From positions 930,001-994,000 of the forward strand of contig JALIRH010000095.1 of the NCBI GenBank assembly GCA_023055505.1: a DNA stretch of 64,000 bases. Direction: 5' to 3'. The notes under the pieces are model-generated. The model ran no database searches and was not told where the DNA came from. It saw only the letters and a program-made list of their open reading frames with translations. The position numbers and the translations under genes are program-made. Shown here one piece after another: positions 31,656 through 45,769 of the stretch. This DNA is from Callipepla californica brunnescens (taxonomy: Eukaryota > Chordata > Aves > Galliformes > Odontophoridae). Numbering within the stretch: the first letter of the stretch is position 1; each line of letters begins with the position of its first letter.

Positions 31656-33666
31656 AGGGTTAGGGTTAGGGTAAGAATTAGGATAGGGATTGTGATACAG
31701 TTAAGGTAAGGGTTAGGAATTAGGGTTAGGGTTAGGGTTAGGTTTAGGTTTAGGTTTAGGGTTAGGGTTAGGGTTAGGGTTAGGGTTAATGTAGTTTAGG
31801 GCTAGGGTTAGGGTTAGGGTTAGGACAGGGTTAATGTAGGGTTAGGGTTAGTGCTAGGAATCAATTTGGAGGAAGGAAAAGGTATAGGAATTGGTTCATT
31901 GTTAGCGTTAGTCTTCAGGGTTAGGGTTCGGATTTAGCACTATGTTTCAGGTTCCTTTTAGGTTTAGTGATAAGGATTAGGGGTACGTTTAGGTATTGTA
32001 CAATGCTAAGTGTTAGCTTCTGGGTGGGGGTTGGGGTTAGATTAAGGGTGAGGGTTAGGGTTAGGACTAGATTTAGGATTAGGTTTAGGAATAGGTTTTC
32101 TTTGATTGTTAGGGTGAGAGAAAGGTTAGGCCTTGGGTTTGTTTTTGGAATAGTTTTGGGTTTCAGAATAGGAATTGGGTGAGTATTTGGAATCTGATTG
32201 CTTTAGTATTAGTGTTAGGGTGGGGGTTAGAAGTTAGGTGAGCGTTGTGGTAATCTAATGCTTTGTGTTAGGCTTAGGGTTGGGCTTTTACTTGAGGTTG
32301 GTGTTAGGGTCAGCTTTAGTTTGAAGGTAGATTTAGAGTTTAAATTGTGGTCATGCTTGGGATTAGTTTTAGAGTTAGGGTAAGATTTAGGTTTCCTTTC
32401 AGTGTTAGGCTGTGAGAATTGTAGGCTTTGTGTTTTTGGGTTTGTGTTGGGTTTAGGAATTGGAATAGTGTTTGGGATAGTATTAGCGTTAAGGCTGGGG
32501 TTAGAGTTAGGTGATGGCTGTGGTAATCTAATGCTTTGTGTTAGGTTTAGGGTTGGGCTTCCATCTGGGGTTGGTTTTAAGGTCCCATTTAGATTTCAGG
32601 AAGAATTGGAGTTCAATTGAGGTAACGGTTAGGATTAGATTTAGGGTTCTGATAAGGGTTAGGTTAGGGTTAGGGTTTGGTTCCAAGTTGTTTTTAGGGT
32701 TAGGGTTAACGTTAGGTTTCAGGATAGGGTTAGGAATATAGCTAGGTGTTTGTTAGGTAAGGTTTAGTCCTGGGGTTTCAGTTCGGGTTAGGTGAAGCGT
32801 TAGTTTTACAGTTAGAAGACATGTTAGGGTTAGGGTTAGGTTTTGGTGTAGATTTAGGTTTAGGGTAAGGGTTAGGGATGTAGATGAAGGTTTAGTGGAA
32901 GGGGTAGGGTTCTCTTTAGTTTTAGGACCAGGGAAGGGTCCTAAAAGGGCCTTGGCTAAGGGTGAGTTTTAGTATTTGATTTAGCGTTGCGTTCAGATCT
33001 AGGTTAGTTTGAGTGTCAGGCTGAGAGAAGGGGTAGGCCTTGGGTTTGGTTCTGGCTTAGTGTTAGGTTTAGGAATAGGAATAGTTTTGGTGTTTGGATT
33101 GGGTTTGGGGTTAGTAGTAGGGATTGGATTGGGGTTAGTGTTAGGTGAGATCTGCGGTAATCTGATGCTTTCTTTGAGGCTTGAGGTTTGAGCTTAAACG
33201 TGGTGTTGGTTTTAGGGTAGGATTTAGGGCTAGGGTTTGGTTGAGGGTAGCATTAGGTTTAGGTTTAGGGGAAGGGTTTTGGTTAGGGTAGAGGTTAGAA
33301 TTCTGGTTTGGGTTAGGAATAGGGTTCTGGACAAGGTAAGGATTTAGTCCTAGGTTTCCAGTTAGGGTAAGGTGAAGTGCTGGTGTTCTAGTTAGGAGAA
33401 GAGTTAGGTTGAGGTTTCGGGTTAGGTTTTTTTGTCGATTTAGGTTTTAGGTAAGGGGTAGATTTTAGACAACATGAGCTTTCTGGTCAGAGTAGGGTTA
33501 GGCCTTAGAATATGGATAAGATTAGGATAAATGTAGGGTTAGTTTCGGGTTTAGGTTAGTTTGAGTGTTAGGCTGAGAGAAGGGGAGGGCCTTGGGTTTG
33601 GGTTTGGTTTAGGGTTAAGATAAGGTTTAGGAATAGGAGTAGGTTTGGGGTTTGGATTGGGTTTGG

Positions 33667-33858
33667 ACTTGATAGTGACTCCCCACTGAACCATAACATC
33701 AGGGCCCCATAAATATCATCGGAATTGGCAACACAAACGGTTTGATAGTAGCTACCCGATCTTCAGGTCCTCTGATTGGAATGAACTCAGCACTTTGCTG
33801 GCTGTTCCTTGCACCTCCCACCCCAGCTAATGTATGGGATGATTTGTATGATGTAACC
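33667..33858 (-). mobile_element. Captured ERV protease fragment in unit 4
   Basis: Same fragment, junction at 33,666/33,667. Confidence 0.93.
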
Positions 33859-36144
33859 CAAAACCAAACCCCAGGCCTACCCCTTCTCTCACCCTGACAC
33901 TCGAACCAAACCTCCGCCTAAACCTAACCCTAATATCTAAGCCTAAGCCTAACCCTTCCAATTGCCCTAGCCCTAACACTAACCCTTTTCCTATACCTAA
34001 CCCTGACCTCAACCCTGATCCTAACCTTTCCCTAACCCTAACACCAACCCGTAACATCATTTGAATCCTAATCCTATTCCAAACCTTAACCCTATCCCAA
34101 GGCCTAACCCTACTCTGACCTTTACACTCCAACTAACCCAACCTCGATCAATAAATACAAATGGAATCCTAAACCTAAACCTAAACCTAAACCTACTGCT
34201 AACACCACAAGTCAGCCTACTTTTCTCCCTAAATCTAATCATAAATCTCAAAAAATCTTTGTCCCTAACCCTAATCATAAATCCAGTCCAAACTCTGAAA
34301 CTTTCCCAAAACCTATGCCTATTCCTAACACTTACTCTTACCCTAAGTCTATCCCTAACACTAACCCTTCTCCCAGACACAACCCTAAAGCCAACACTAA
34401 TCCTAACCTAATCTTTATCCTAATCCTAAACCTAATCCTAACTCTTACCCTAATTCTAACTCTACCCTAACCCTAACTCTGACCCTCAAACCAAACCCAC
34501 ATTTAAGCACAACCCTAATCCCGACACCTAGCATCAGATTACCACAACCCTAACGGAACCCTAACCCTAACACTAATGCTATGACTATCCCAAACCCTAA
34601 CCCAAGTACTAGACCAAACCATACCCCTATCCCTCACTCTAAAACTAACAACCCTAACTAAACTCTAACCGTAACCCTATCCCTAATACTAACACTAATC
34701 ATCTTTTAAACACCAATGTTATTCCTATTCCTAAACCTTACCCAATCTCCAAATGAAATCCAAGGCCGGTGCCTTCTCACACCCTAACGATCAAACCAAA
34801 CCTACATCTAAACCTAACCCTAAATCCAATCTTTACCCTAAACCATACACTTGCCCTGGCCTTAACACTAACCCTTTCCCTATACCTAACCCTAACCCTA
34901 ACCTTAACACTAATTTGAGGCCTATCCCTAGTAGGAACCCAAAACCTAATTGGAATCTGAATCCTGTTCTTAACCTTAACCCTAACACGACTTAACTCTA
35001 CTCTGACCCTAAAAGTCAAATTAACCCTACTCCTTACCCTAAACCTCAATCTAAACCTAAACCTAACCCTAAACCTAAACTTCACAAGAACACTCAACCT
35101 AATCCTAGCACTAACCTAAACTAAAACTAAAACAACTTTTTTGCTAACCCTAATCCTAAATCTAACCCTAACCCCAAAACTCCCCCAAACCTGACCCTAA
35201 ACCTAATCCACTCCAAAATCCTTACCCTAACCCTAACCCCAAACACCCTAATACTAGAACTAAAGCAATCCTTCACCCTAACCCTAAAACTAACAATTTA
35301 ACTTTGACCCTAAAACTCAAATTCACCCTACATACACTTGATGCTACCTAGGTTAGGGTCAGGCTCAATCTGGGTTTTGTGTTGGGGTCAAAGGGATAGG
35401 GTTAGGGTAGAGTTCGAGTTAGGATGAAGGTAATGCTTACAGATATGTTTAGAGAATGGAACAGGGTTAGGGTTAAGGTTAGGGTAAGGTTGAAGGTTAG
35501 GCTCAGGGACAGATTTAGGGTTAGAGTTTGGGTTCCTTTTAGGTTTAGGGATAGGGTTAGGGTACGGTTAGGTATTGTACAACGCTAAGTGTTAGCTTCT
35601 GGGTAAGGGATAGGGTTAGGGTAAGGGTTAGATTCAGGGTTAGGGTTAGCATTAGCATCAGGGTTAGGGTTATGGTAAGAGTTAGGATAGGGAATGGGAT
35701 ACAGTTAGGGTAAGGGTTAGGAATAGGGTTAGGGTTACATTAAGGTTAGGGTTAGTGTTTGGATCAGGGGTAGGGTTAGGAATAAAGTTAGAGTAAGGGC
35801 TAGGATTAGGGTTAGGGTTAGGGTAGGGATACGGTTAGGGTAGAGTTAAGGTTAGGGTAGGGTTAGGGTTAGGGTAGGGGTTAGGGATAGGGTTAGGGTT
35901 AGGGTTAGGGTTAGGTTAGGGTTTGGGTTATGGTAAGAGTTAGGATAGGGATTGTGATACGGTTAGGGTAAGGGTTAGGAATAGGGATAGGGTTTGATTA
36001 GGGTAAGGGTTATTGTTTGGATTAGGGGTAGGGTTACGAATAAAGTTAGAGTTAGGGCTAGGATTAGGGTTAGGGTTCGGGATTGGATTAGTGTTAGGGT
36101 AAGGAATAAAGTTAGAGTTAGTGTTAGGATTAGGGTTAGGGTAA

Positions 36145-36465
36145 AGTAGGGTTAGGGTTAGGGTTAGGGTTAGGGTTAGGGTTAGGGTTAGGGTTAGGGT
36201 TAGGGTTAGGGTTAGGGTTAGGGTTAGGGCTAGGGTTTCGGTTAGGCTAGGGTTAGGGTAAGGGTTAGGGTTAGGATAAGAATTAGGATAGGGATTGTGA
36301 TACAGTTAAGGTAAGGGTTAGGAATTAGGGTTAGGGTTAGGGTTAGGGTTAGGATTAGGGTTAGGGTTAGGGTTAGGGTTAGGGTTAGGGTTAAGGTTAG
36401 AGTTAGGGTTAGGGTTAGGGTTAGGGTTAGGGTTAGGGTTAGGGTTAGGGTTAGGGTTAGGTAAG
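36145..36465 (+). repeat. TTAGGG-rich core of unit 4
   Basis: Two exact runs, about 36,148-36,228 and 36,405-36,462. The first is longer than in unit 1 and the second shorter, so the total is close to unit 3. Confidence 0.95.
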
Positions 36466-38474
36466 GGTTAGGGTTAGGGTAAGAATTAGGATAGGGATTG
36501 TGATACAGTTAAGGTAAGGGTTAGGAATTAGGGTTAGGGTTAGGGTTAGGTTTAGGTTTAGGTTTAGGGTTAGGGTTAGGGTTAGGGTTAGGGTTAATGT
36601 AGTTTAGGGCTAGGGTTAGGGTTAGGGTTAGGACAGGGTTAATGTAGGGTTAGGGTTAGTGCTAGGAATCAATTTGGAGGAAGGAAAAGGTATAGGAATT
36701 GGTTCATTGTTAGCGTTAGTCTTCAGGGTTAGGGTTCGGATTTAGCACTATGTTTCAGGTTCCTTTTAGGTTTAGTGATAAGGATTAGGGGTACGTTTAG
36801 GTATTGTACAATGCTAAGTGTTAGCTTCTGGGTGGGGGTTGGGGTTAGATTAAGGGTGAGGGTTAGGGTTAGGACTAGATTTAGGATTAGGTTTAGGAAT
36901 AGGTTTTCTTTGATTGTTAGGGTGAGAGAAAGGTTAGGCCTTGGGTTTGTTTTTGGAATAGTTTTGGGTTTCAGAATAGGAATTGGGTGAGTATTTGGAA
37001 TCTGATTGCTTTAGTATTAGTGTTAGGGTGGGGGTTAGAAGTTAGGTGAGCGTTGTGGTAATCTAATGCTTTGTGTTAGGCTTAGGGTTGGGCTTTTACT
37101 TGAGGTTGGTGTTAGGGTCAGCTTTAGTTTGAAGGTAGATTTAGAGTTTAAATTGTGGTCATGCTTGGGATTAGTTTTAGAGTTAGGGTAAGATTTAGGT
37201 TTCCTTTCAGTGTTAGGCTGTGAGAATTGTAGGCTTTGTGTTTTTGGGTTTGTGTTGGGTTTAGGAATTGGAATAGTGTTTGGGATAGTATTAGCGTTAA
37301 GGCTGGGGTTAGAGTTAGGTGATGGCTGTGGTAATCTAATGCTTTGTGTTAGGTTTAGGGTTGGGCTTCCATCTGGGGTTGGTTTGAAGGTCCCATTTAG
37401 ATTTCAGGAAGAATTGGAGTTCAATTGAGGTAACGGTTAGGATTAGATTTAGGGTTCTGATAAGGGTTAGGTTAGGGTTAGGGTTTGGTTCCAAGTTGTT
37501 TTTAGGGTTAGGGTTAACGTTAGGTTTCAGGATAGGGTTAGGAATATAGCTAGGTGTTTGTTAGGTAAGGTTTAGTCCTGGGGTTTCAGTTCGGGTTAGG
37601 TGAAGCGTTAGTTTTACAGTTAGAAGACATGTTAGGGTTAGGGTTAGGTTTTGGTGTAGATTTAGGTTTAGGGTAAGGGTTAGGGATGTAGATGAAGGTT
37701 TAGTGGAAGGGGTAGGGTTCTCTTTAGTTTTAGGACCAGGGAAGGGTCCTAAAAGGGCCTTGGCTAAGGGTGAGTTTTAGTATTTGATTTAGCGTTGCGT
37801 TCAGATCTAGGTTAGTTTGAGTGTCAGGCTGAGAGAAGGGGTAGGCCTTGGGTTTGGTTCTGGCTTAGTGTTAGGTTTAGGAATAGGAATAGTTTTGGTG
37901 TTTGGATTGGGTTTGGGGTTAGTAGTAGGGATTGGATTGGGGTTAGTGTTAGGTGAGATCTGCGGTAATCTGATGCTTTCTTTGAGGCTTGAGGTTTGAG
38001 CTTAAACGTGGTGTTGGTTTTAGGGTAGGATTTAGGGCTAGGGTTTGGTTGAGGGTAGCATTAGGTTTAGGTTTAGGGGAAGGGTTTTGGTTAGGGTAGA
38101 GGTTAGAATTCTGGTTTGGGTTAGGAATAGGGTTCTGGACAAGGTAAGGATTTAGTCCTAGGTTTCCAGTTAGGGTAAGGTGAAGTGCTGGTGTTCTAGT
38201 TAGGAGAAGAGTTAGGTTGAGGTTTCGGGTTAGGTTTTTTTGTCGATTTAGGTTTTAGGTAAGGGGTAGATTTTAGACAACATGAGCTTTCTGGTCAGAG
38301 TAGGGTTAGGCCTTAGAATATGGATAAGATTAGGATAAATGGAGGGTTAGTTTCGGGTTTAGGTTAGTTTGAGTGTTAGGCTGAGAGAAGGGGAGGGCCT
38401 TGGGTTTGGGTTTGGTTTAGGGTTAAGATAAGGTTTAGGAATAGGAGTAGGTTTGGGGTTTGGATTGGGTTTGG

Positions 38475-38666
38475 ACTTGATAGTGACTCCCCACTGAACC
38501 ATAACATCAGGGCCCCATAAATATCATCGGAATTGGCAACACAAACGGTTTGATAGTAGCTACCCGATCTTCAGGTCCTCTGATTGGAATGAACTCAGCA
38601 CTTTGCTGGCTGTTCCTTGCACCTCCCACCCCAGCTAATGTATGGGATGATTTGTATGATGTAACC
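38475..38666 (-). mobile_element. Captured ERV protease fragment in unit 5
   Basis: Same fragment, junction at 38,474/38,475. Confidence 0.93.
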
Positions 38667-40954
38667 CAAAACCAAACCCCAGGCCTACCCCTTCTCTCAC
38701 CCTGACACTCGAACCAAACCTCCGCCTAAACCTAACCCTAATATCTAAGCCTAAGCCTAACCCTTCCAATTGCCCTAGCCCTAACACTAACCCTTTTCCT
38801 ATACCTAACCCTGACCTCAACCCTGATCCTAACCTTTCCCTAACCCTAACACCAACCCGTAACATCATTTGAATCCTAATCCTATTCCAAACCTTAACCC
38901 TATCCCAAGGCCTAACCCTACTCTGACCTTTACACTCCAACTAACCCAACCTCGATCAATAAATACAAATGGAATCCTAAACCTAAACCTAAACCTAAAC
39001 CTACTGCTAACACCACAAGTCAGCCTACTTTTCTCCCTAAATCTAATCATAAATCTCAAAAAATCTTTGTCCCTAACCCTAATCATAAATCCAGTCCAAA
39101 CTCTGAAACTTTCCCAAAACCTATGCCTATTCCTAACACTTACTCTTACCCTAAGTCTATCCCTAACACTAACCCTTCTCCCAGACACAACCCTAAAGCC
39201 AACACTAATCCTAACCTAATCTTTATCCTAATCCTAAACCTAATCCTAACTCTTACCCTAATTCTAACTCTACCCTAACCCTAACTCTGACCCTCAAACC
39301 AAACCCACATTTAAGCACAACCCTAATCCCGACACCTAGCATCAGATTACCACAACCCTAACGGAACCCTAACCCTAACACTAATGCTATGACTATCCCA
39401 AACCCTAACCCAAGTACTAGACCAAACCATACCCCTATCCCTCACTCTAAAACTAACAACCCTAACTAAACTCTAACCGTAACCCTATCCCTAATACTAA
39501 CACTAATCATCTTTTAAACACCAATGTTATTCCTATTCCTAAACCTTACCCAATCTCCAAATGAAATCCAAGGCCGGTGCCTTCTCACACCCTAACGATC
39601 AAACCAAACCTACATCTAAACCTAACCCTAAATCCAATCTTTACCCTAAACCATACACTTGCCCTGGCCTTAACACTAACCCTTTCCCTATACCTAACCC
39701 TAACCCTAACCTTAACACTAATTTGAGGCCTATCCCTAGTAGGAACCCAAAACCTAATTGGAATCTGAATCCTGTTCTTAACCTTAACCCTAACACGACT
39801 TAACTCTACTCTGACCCTAAAAGTCAAATTAACCCTACTCCTTACCCTAAACCTCAATCTAAACCTAAACCTAACCCTAAACCTAAACTTCACAAGAACA
39901 CTCAACCTAATCCTAGCACTAACCTAAACTAAAACTAAAACAACTTTTTTGCTAACCCTAATCCTAAATCTAACCCTAACCCCAAAACTCCCCCAAACCT
40001 GACCCTAAACCTAATCCACTCCAAAATCCTTACCCTAACCCTAACCCCAAACACCCTAATACTAGAACTAAAGCAATCCTTCACCCTAACCCTAAAACTA
40101 ACAATTTAACTTTGACCCTAAAACTCAAATACACCCTACATACACTTGATGCTACCTAGGTTAGGGTCAGGCTCAATCTGGGTTTTGTGTTGGGGTCAAA
40201 GGGATAGGGTTAGGGTAGAGTTCGAGTTAGGATGAAGGTAATGCTTACAGATATGTTTAGAGAATTGAACAGGGTTAGGGTTAAGGTTAGGGTAAGGTTG
40301 AAGGTTAGGCTCAGGGACAGATTTAGGGTTAGAGTTTGGGTTCCTTTTAGGTTTAGGGATAGGGTTAGGGTACGGTTAGGTATTGTACAACGCTAAGTGT
40401 TAGCTTCTGGGTAAGGGATAGGGTTAGGGTAAGGGTTAGATTCAGGGTTAGGGTTAGCATTAGCATCAGGGTTAGGGTTATGGTAAGAGTTAGGATAGGG
40501 AATGGGATACAGTTAGGGTAAGGGTTAGGAATAGGGTTAGGGTTACATTAAGGTTAGGGTTAGTGTTTGGATCAGGGGTAGGGTTAGGAATAAAGTTAGA
40601 GTAAGGGCTAGGATTAGGGTTAGGGTTAGGGTAGGGATACGGTTAGGGTAGAGTTAAGGTTAGGGTAGGGTTAGGGTTAGGGTAAGGGTTAGGGATAGGG
40701 TTAGGGTTAGGGTTAGGGTTAGGTTAGGGTTTGGGTTATGGTAAGAGTTAGGATAGGGATTGTGATACGGTTAGGGTAAGGGTTAGGAATAGGGATAGGG
40801 TTTGATTAGGGTAAGGGTTATTGTTTGGATTAGGGGTAGGGTTACGAATAAAGTTAGAGTTAGGGCTAGGATTAGGGTTAGGGTTCGGGATTGGATTAGT
40901 GTTAGGGTAAGGAATAAAGTTAGAGTTAGTGTTAGGATTAGGGTTAGGGTAAAG

Positions 40955-41275
40955 TAGGGTTAGGGTTAGGGTTAGGGTTAGGGTTAGGGTTAGGGTTAGG
41001 GTTAGGGTTAGGGTTAGGGTTAGGGACAGGGTTTCGGTTAGGCTAGGGTTAGGGTAAGGGTTAGGGTTAGGATAAGAATTAGGATAGGGATTGTGATACA
41101 GTTAAGGTAAGGGTTAGGAATTAGGGTTAGGGTTAGGGTTAGGGTTAGGATTAGGGTTAGGGTTAGGGTTAGGTTTAGGGTTAGGGTTAAGGTTAGAGTT
41201 AGGGTTAGGGTTAGGGTTAGGGTTAGGGTTAGGGTTAGGGTTAGGGTTAGGGTTAGGGTTAGGGTTAGGGTTAGG
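40955..41275 (+). repeat. TTAGGG-rich core of unit 5
   Basis: Two exact runs, about 40,957-41,025 and 41,200-41,272. Confidence 0.95.
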
Positions 41276-43289
41276 TAAGGGTTAGGGTTAGGGTAAGAAT
41301 TAGGATAGGGATTGTGATACAGTTAAGGTAAGGGTTAGGAATTAGGGTTAGGGTTAGGGTTAGGTTTAGGTTTAGGTTTAGGGTTAGGGTTAGGGTTAGG
41401 GTTAGGGTTAATGTAGTTTAGGGCTAGGGTTAGGGTTAGGGTTAGGACAGGGTTAATGTAGGGTTAGGGTTAGTGCTAGGAATCAATTTGGAGGAAGGAA
41501 AAGGTATAGGAATTGGTTCATTGTTAGCGTTAGTCTTCAGGGTTAGGGTTCGGATTTAGCACTATGTTTCAGGTTCCTTTTAGGTTTAGTGATAAGGATT
41601 AGGGGTACGTTTAGGTATTGTACAATGCTAAGTGTTAGCTTCTGGGTGGGGGGTTGGGGTTAGATTAAGGGTGAGGGTTAGGGTTAGGACTAGATTTAGG
41701 ATTAGGTTTAGGAATAGGTTTTCTTTGATTGTTAGGGTGAGAGAAAGGTTAGGCCTTGGGTTTGTTTTTGGAATAGTTTTGGGTTTCAGAATAGGAATTG
41801 GGTGAGTATTTGGAATCTGATTGCTTTAGTATTAGTGTTAGGGTGGGGGTTAGAAGTTAGGTGAGCGTTGTGGTAATCTAATGCTTTGTGTTAGGCTTAG
41901 GGTTGGGCTTTTACTTGAGGTTGGTGTTAGGGTCAGCTTTAGTTTGAAGGTAGATTTCGAGTTTAAATTGTGGTCATGCTTGGGATTAGTTTTAGAGTTA
42001 GGGTAAGATTTAGGTTTCCTTTCAGTGTTAGGCTGTGAGAATTGTAGGCTTTGTGTTTTTGGGTTTGTGTTGGGTTTAGGAATTGGAATAGTGTTTGGGA
42101 TAGTATTAGCGTTAAGGCTGGGGTTAGAGTTAGGTGATGGCTGTGGTAATCTAATGCTTTGTGTTAGGTTTAGGGTTGGGCTTCCATCTGGGGTTGGTTT
42201 TAAGGTCCCATTTAGATTTCAGGAAGAATTGGAGTTCAATTGAGGTAACGGTTAGGATTAGATTTAGGGTTCTGATAAGGGTTAGGTTAGGGTTAGGGTT
42301 TGGTTCCAAGTTGTTTTTAGGGTTAGGGTTAACGTTAGGTTTCAGGATAGGGTTAGGAATATAGCTAGGTGTTTGTTAGGTAAGGTTTAGTCCTGGGGTT
42401 TCAGTTCGGGTTAGGTGAAGCGTTAGTTTTACAGTTAGAAGACATGTTAGGGTTAGGGTTAGGTTTTGGTGTAGATTTAGGTTTAGGGTAAGGGTTAGGG
42501 ATGTAGATGAAGGTTTAGTGGAAGGGGTAGGGTTCTCTTTAGTTTTAGGACCAGGGAAGGGTCCTAAAAGGGCCTTGGCTAAGGGTGAGTTTTAGTATTT
42601 GATTTAGCGTTGCGTTCAGATCTAGGTTAGTTTGAGTGTCAGGCTGAGAGAAGGGGTAGGCCTTGGGTTTGGTTCTGGCTTAGTGTTAGGTTTAGGAATA
42701 GGAATAGTTTTGGTGTTTGGATTGGGTTTGGGGTTAGTAGTAGGGATTGGATTGGGGTTAGTGTTAGGTGAGATCTGCGGTAATCTGATGCTTTCTTTGA
42801 GGCTTGAGGTTTGAGCTTAAACGTGGTGTTGGTTTTAGGGTAGGATTTAGGGCTAGGGTTTGGTTGAGGGTAGCATTAGGTTTAGGTTTAGGGGAAGGGT
42901 TTTGGTTAGGGTAGAGGTTAGAATTCTGGTTTGGGTTAGGAATAGGGTTCTGGACAAGGTAAGGATTTAGTCCTAGGTTTCCAGTTAGGGTAAGGTGAAG
43001 TGCTGGTGTTCTAGTTAGGAGAAGAGTTAGGTTGAGGTTTCGGGTTAGGTTTTTTTGTCGATTTAGGTTTTAGGTAAGGGGTAGATTTTAGACAACATGA
43101 GCTTTCTGGTCAGAGTAGGGTTAGGCCTTAGAATATGGATAAGATTAGGATAAATGTAGGGTTAGTTTCGGGTTTAGGTTAGTTTGAGTGTTAGGCTGAG
43201 AGAAGGGGAGGGCCTTGGGTTTGGGTTTGGTTTAGGGTTAAGATAAGGTTTAGGAATAGGAGTAGGTTTGGGGTTTGGATTGGGTTTGG

Positions 43290-43481
43290 ACTTGATAGTG
43301 ACTCCCCACTGAACCATAACATCAGGGCCCCATAAATATCATCGGAATTGGCAACACAAACGGTTTGATAGTAGCTACCCGATCTTCAGGTCCTCTGATT
43401 GGAATGAACTCAGCACTTTGCTGGCTGTTCCTTGCACCTCCCACCCCAGCTAATGTATGGGATGATTTGTATGATGTAACC
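43290..43481 (-). mobile_element. Captured ERV protease fragment in unit 6
   Basis: Same fragment, junction at 43,289/43,290. This is the last ERV-derived piece in the window. Confidence 0.93.
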
Positions 43482-45769
43482 CAAAACCAAACCCCAGGCC
43501 TACCCCTTCTCTCACCCTGACACTCGAACCAAACCTCCGCCTAAACCTAACCCTAATATCTAAGCCTAAGCCTAACCCTTCCAATTGCCCTAGCCCTAAC
43601 ACTAACCCTTTTCCTATACCTAACCCTGACCTCAACCCTGATCCTAACCTTTCCCTAACCCTAACACCAACCCGTAACATCATTTGAATCCTAATCCTAT
43701 TCCAAACCTTAACCCTATCCCAAGGCCTAACCCTACTCTGACCTTTACACTCCAACTAACCCAACCTCGATCAAGAAATACAAATCGAATCCTAAACCTA
43801 AACCTAAACCTAAACCTACTGCTAACACCACAAGTCAGCCTACTTTTCTCCCTAAATCTAATCATAAATCTCAAAAAATCTTTGTCCCTAACCCTAATCA
43901 TAAATCCAGTCCAAACTCTGAAACTTTCCCAAAACCTATGCCTATTCCTAACACTTACTCTTACCCTAAGTCTATCCCTAACACTAACCCTTCTCCCAGA
44001 CACAACCCTAAAGCCAACACTAATCCTAACCTAATCTTTATCCTAATCCTAAACCTAATCCTAACTCTTACCCTAATTCTAACTCTACCCTAACCCTAAC
44101 TCTGACCCTCAAACCAAACCCACATTTAAGCACAACCCTAATCCCGACACCTAGCATCAGATTACCACAACCCTAACGGAACCCTAACCCTAACACTAAT
44201 GCTATGACTATCCCAAACCCTAACCCAAGTACTAGACCAAACCATACCCCTATCCCTCACTCTAAAACTAACAACCCTAACTAAACTCTAACCGTAACCC
44301 TATCCCTAATACTAACACTAATCATCTTTTAAACACCAATGTTATTCCTATTCCTAAACCTTACCCAATCTCCAAATGAAATCCAAGGCCGGTGCCTTCT
44401 CACACCCTAACGATCAAACCAAACCTACATCTAAACCTAACCCTAAATCCAATCTTTACCCTAAACCATACACTTGCCCTGGCCTTAACACTAACCCTTT
44501 CCCTATACCTAACCCTAACCCTAACCTTAACACTAATTTGAGGCCTATCCCTAGTAGGAACCCAAAACCTAATTGGAATCTGAATCCTGTTCTTAACCTT
44601 AACCCTAACACGACTTAACTCTACTCTGACCCTAAAAGTCAAATTAACCCTACTCCTTACCCTAAACCTCAATCTAAACCTAAACCTAACCCTAAACCTA
44701 AACTTCACAAGAACACTCAACCTAATCCTAGCACTAACCTAAACTAAAACTAAAACAACTTTTTTGCTAACCCTAATCCTAAATCTAACCCTAACCCCAA
44801 AACTCCCCCAAACCTGACCCTAAACCTAATCCACTCCAAAATCCTTACCCTAACCCTAACCCCAAACACCCTAATACTAGAACTAAAGCAATCCTTCACC
44901 CTAACCCTAAAACTAACAATTTAACTTTGACCCTAAAACTCAAATTCACCCTACATACACTTTATGCTACCTAGGTTAGGGTCAGGCTCAATCTGGGTTT
45001 TGTGTTGGGGTCAAAGGGATAGGGTTAGGGTAGAGTTCGAGTTAGGATGAAGGTAATGCTTACAGATATGTTTAGAGAATGGAACAGGGTTAGGGTTAAG
45101 GTTAGGGTAAGGTTGAAGGTTAGGCTCAGGGACAGATTTAGGGTTAGAGTTTGGGTTCCTTTTAGGTTTAGGGATAGGGTTAGGGTACGGTTAGGTATTG
45201 TACAACGCTAAGTGTTAGCTTCTGGGTAAGGGATAGGGTTAGGGTAAGGGTTAGATTCAGGGTTAGGGTTAGCATTAGCATCAGGGTTAGGGTTATGGTA
45301 AGAGTTAGGATAGGGAATGGGATACAGTTAGGGTAAGGGTTAGGAATAGGGTTAGGGTTACATTAAGGTTAGGGTTAGTGTTTGGATCAGGGGTAGGGTT
45401 AGGAATAAAGTTAGAGTAAGGGCTAGGATTAGGGTTAGGGTTAGGGTAGGGATACGGTTAGGGTAGAGTTAAGGTTAGGGTAGGGTTAGGGTTAGGGTAG
45501 GGGTTAGGGATAGGGTTAGGGTTAGGGTTAGGGTTAGGTTAGGGTTTGGGTTATGGTAAGAGTTAGGATAGGGATTGTGATACGGTTAGGGTAAGGGTTA
45601 GGAATAGGGATAGGGTTTGATTAGGGTAAGGGTTATTGTTTGGATTAGGGGTAGGGTTACGAATAAAGTTAGAGTTAGGGCTAGGATTAGGGTTAGGGTT
45701 CGGGATTGGATTAGTGTTAGGGTAAGGAATAAAGTTAGAGTTAGTGTTAGGATTAGGGTTAGGGTAAAG

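Larger units (their letters stand above)
28859..33666 (+). repeat. Macrosatellite unit 3 (4,808 bp)
   Basis: Same architecture, pivot at about 30,530-30,545. The TTAGGG core includes an extra GGGATAGGG near 31,408 that is not seen in the others. It agrees with units 1 and 2 at GCTAGGATAAGGG (about 31,249), whereas units 4-6 read GCTAGGATTAGGG. Confidence 0.95.
33667..38474 (+). repeat. Macrosatellite unit 4 (4,808 bp)
   Basis: Same architecture, pivot at about 35,338-35,353. It shares GGTTTGAAGGTCCC (about 37,380) with unit 6 and AAATGGAGGGTT (about 38,337) with unit 2. It lacks the AGGTTTAGGG interruption in the second half of the TTAGGG core (about 36,370). Confidence 0.95.
38475..43289 (+). 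repeat. Macrosatellite unit 5 (4,815 bp)
   Basis: Same architecture, pivot at about 40,146-40,161. Private changes include TCAAATACACCC (about 40,126), GAGAATTGAAC (about 40,260), GGGACAGGGTTTCGG (about 41,023), one extra G in GGGTGGGGGG (about 41,644) and GATTTCGAG (about 41,954). The extra G accounts for one base of its length difference. Confidence 0.95.
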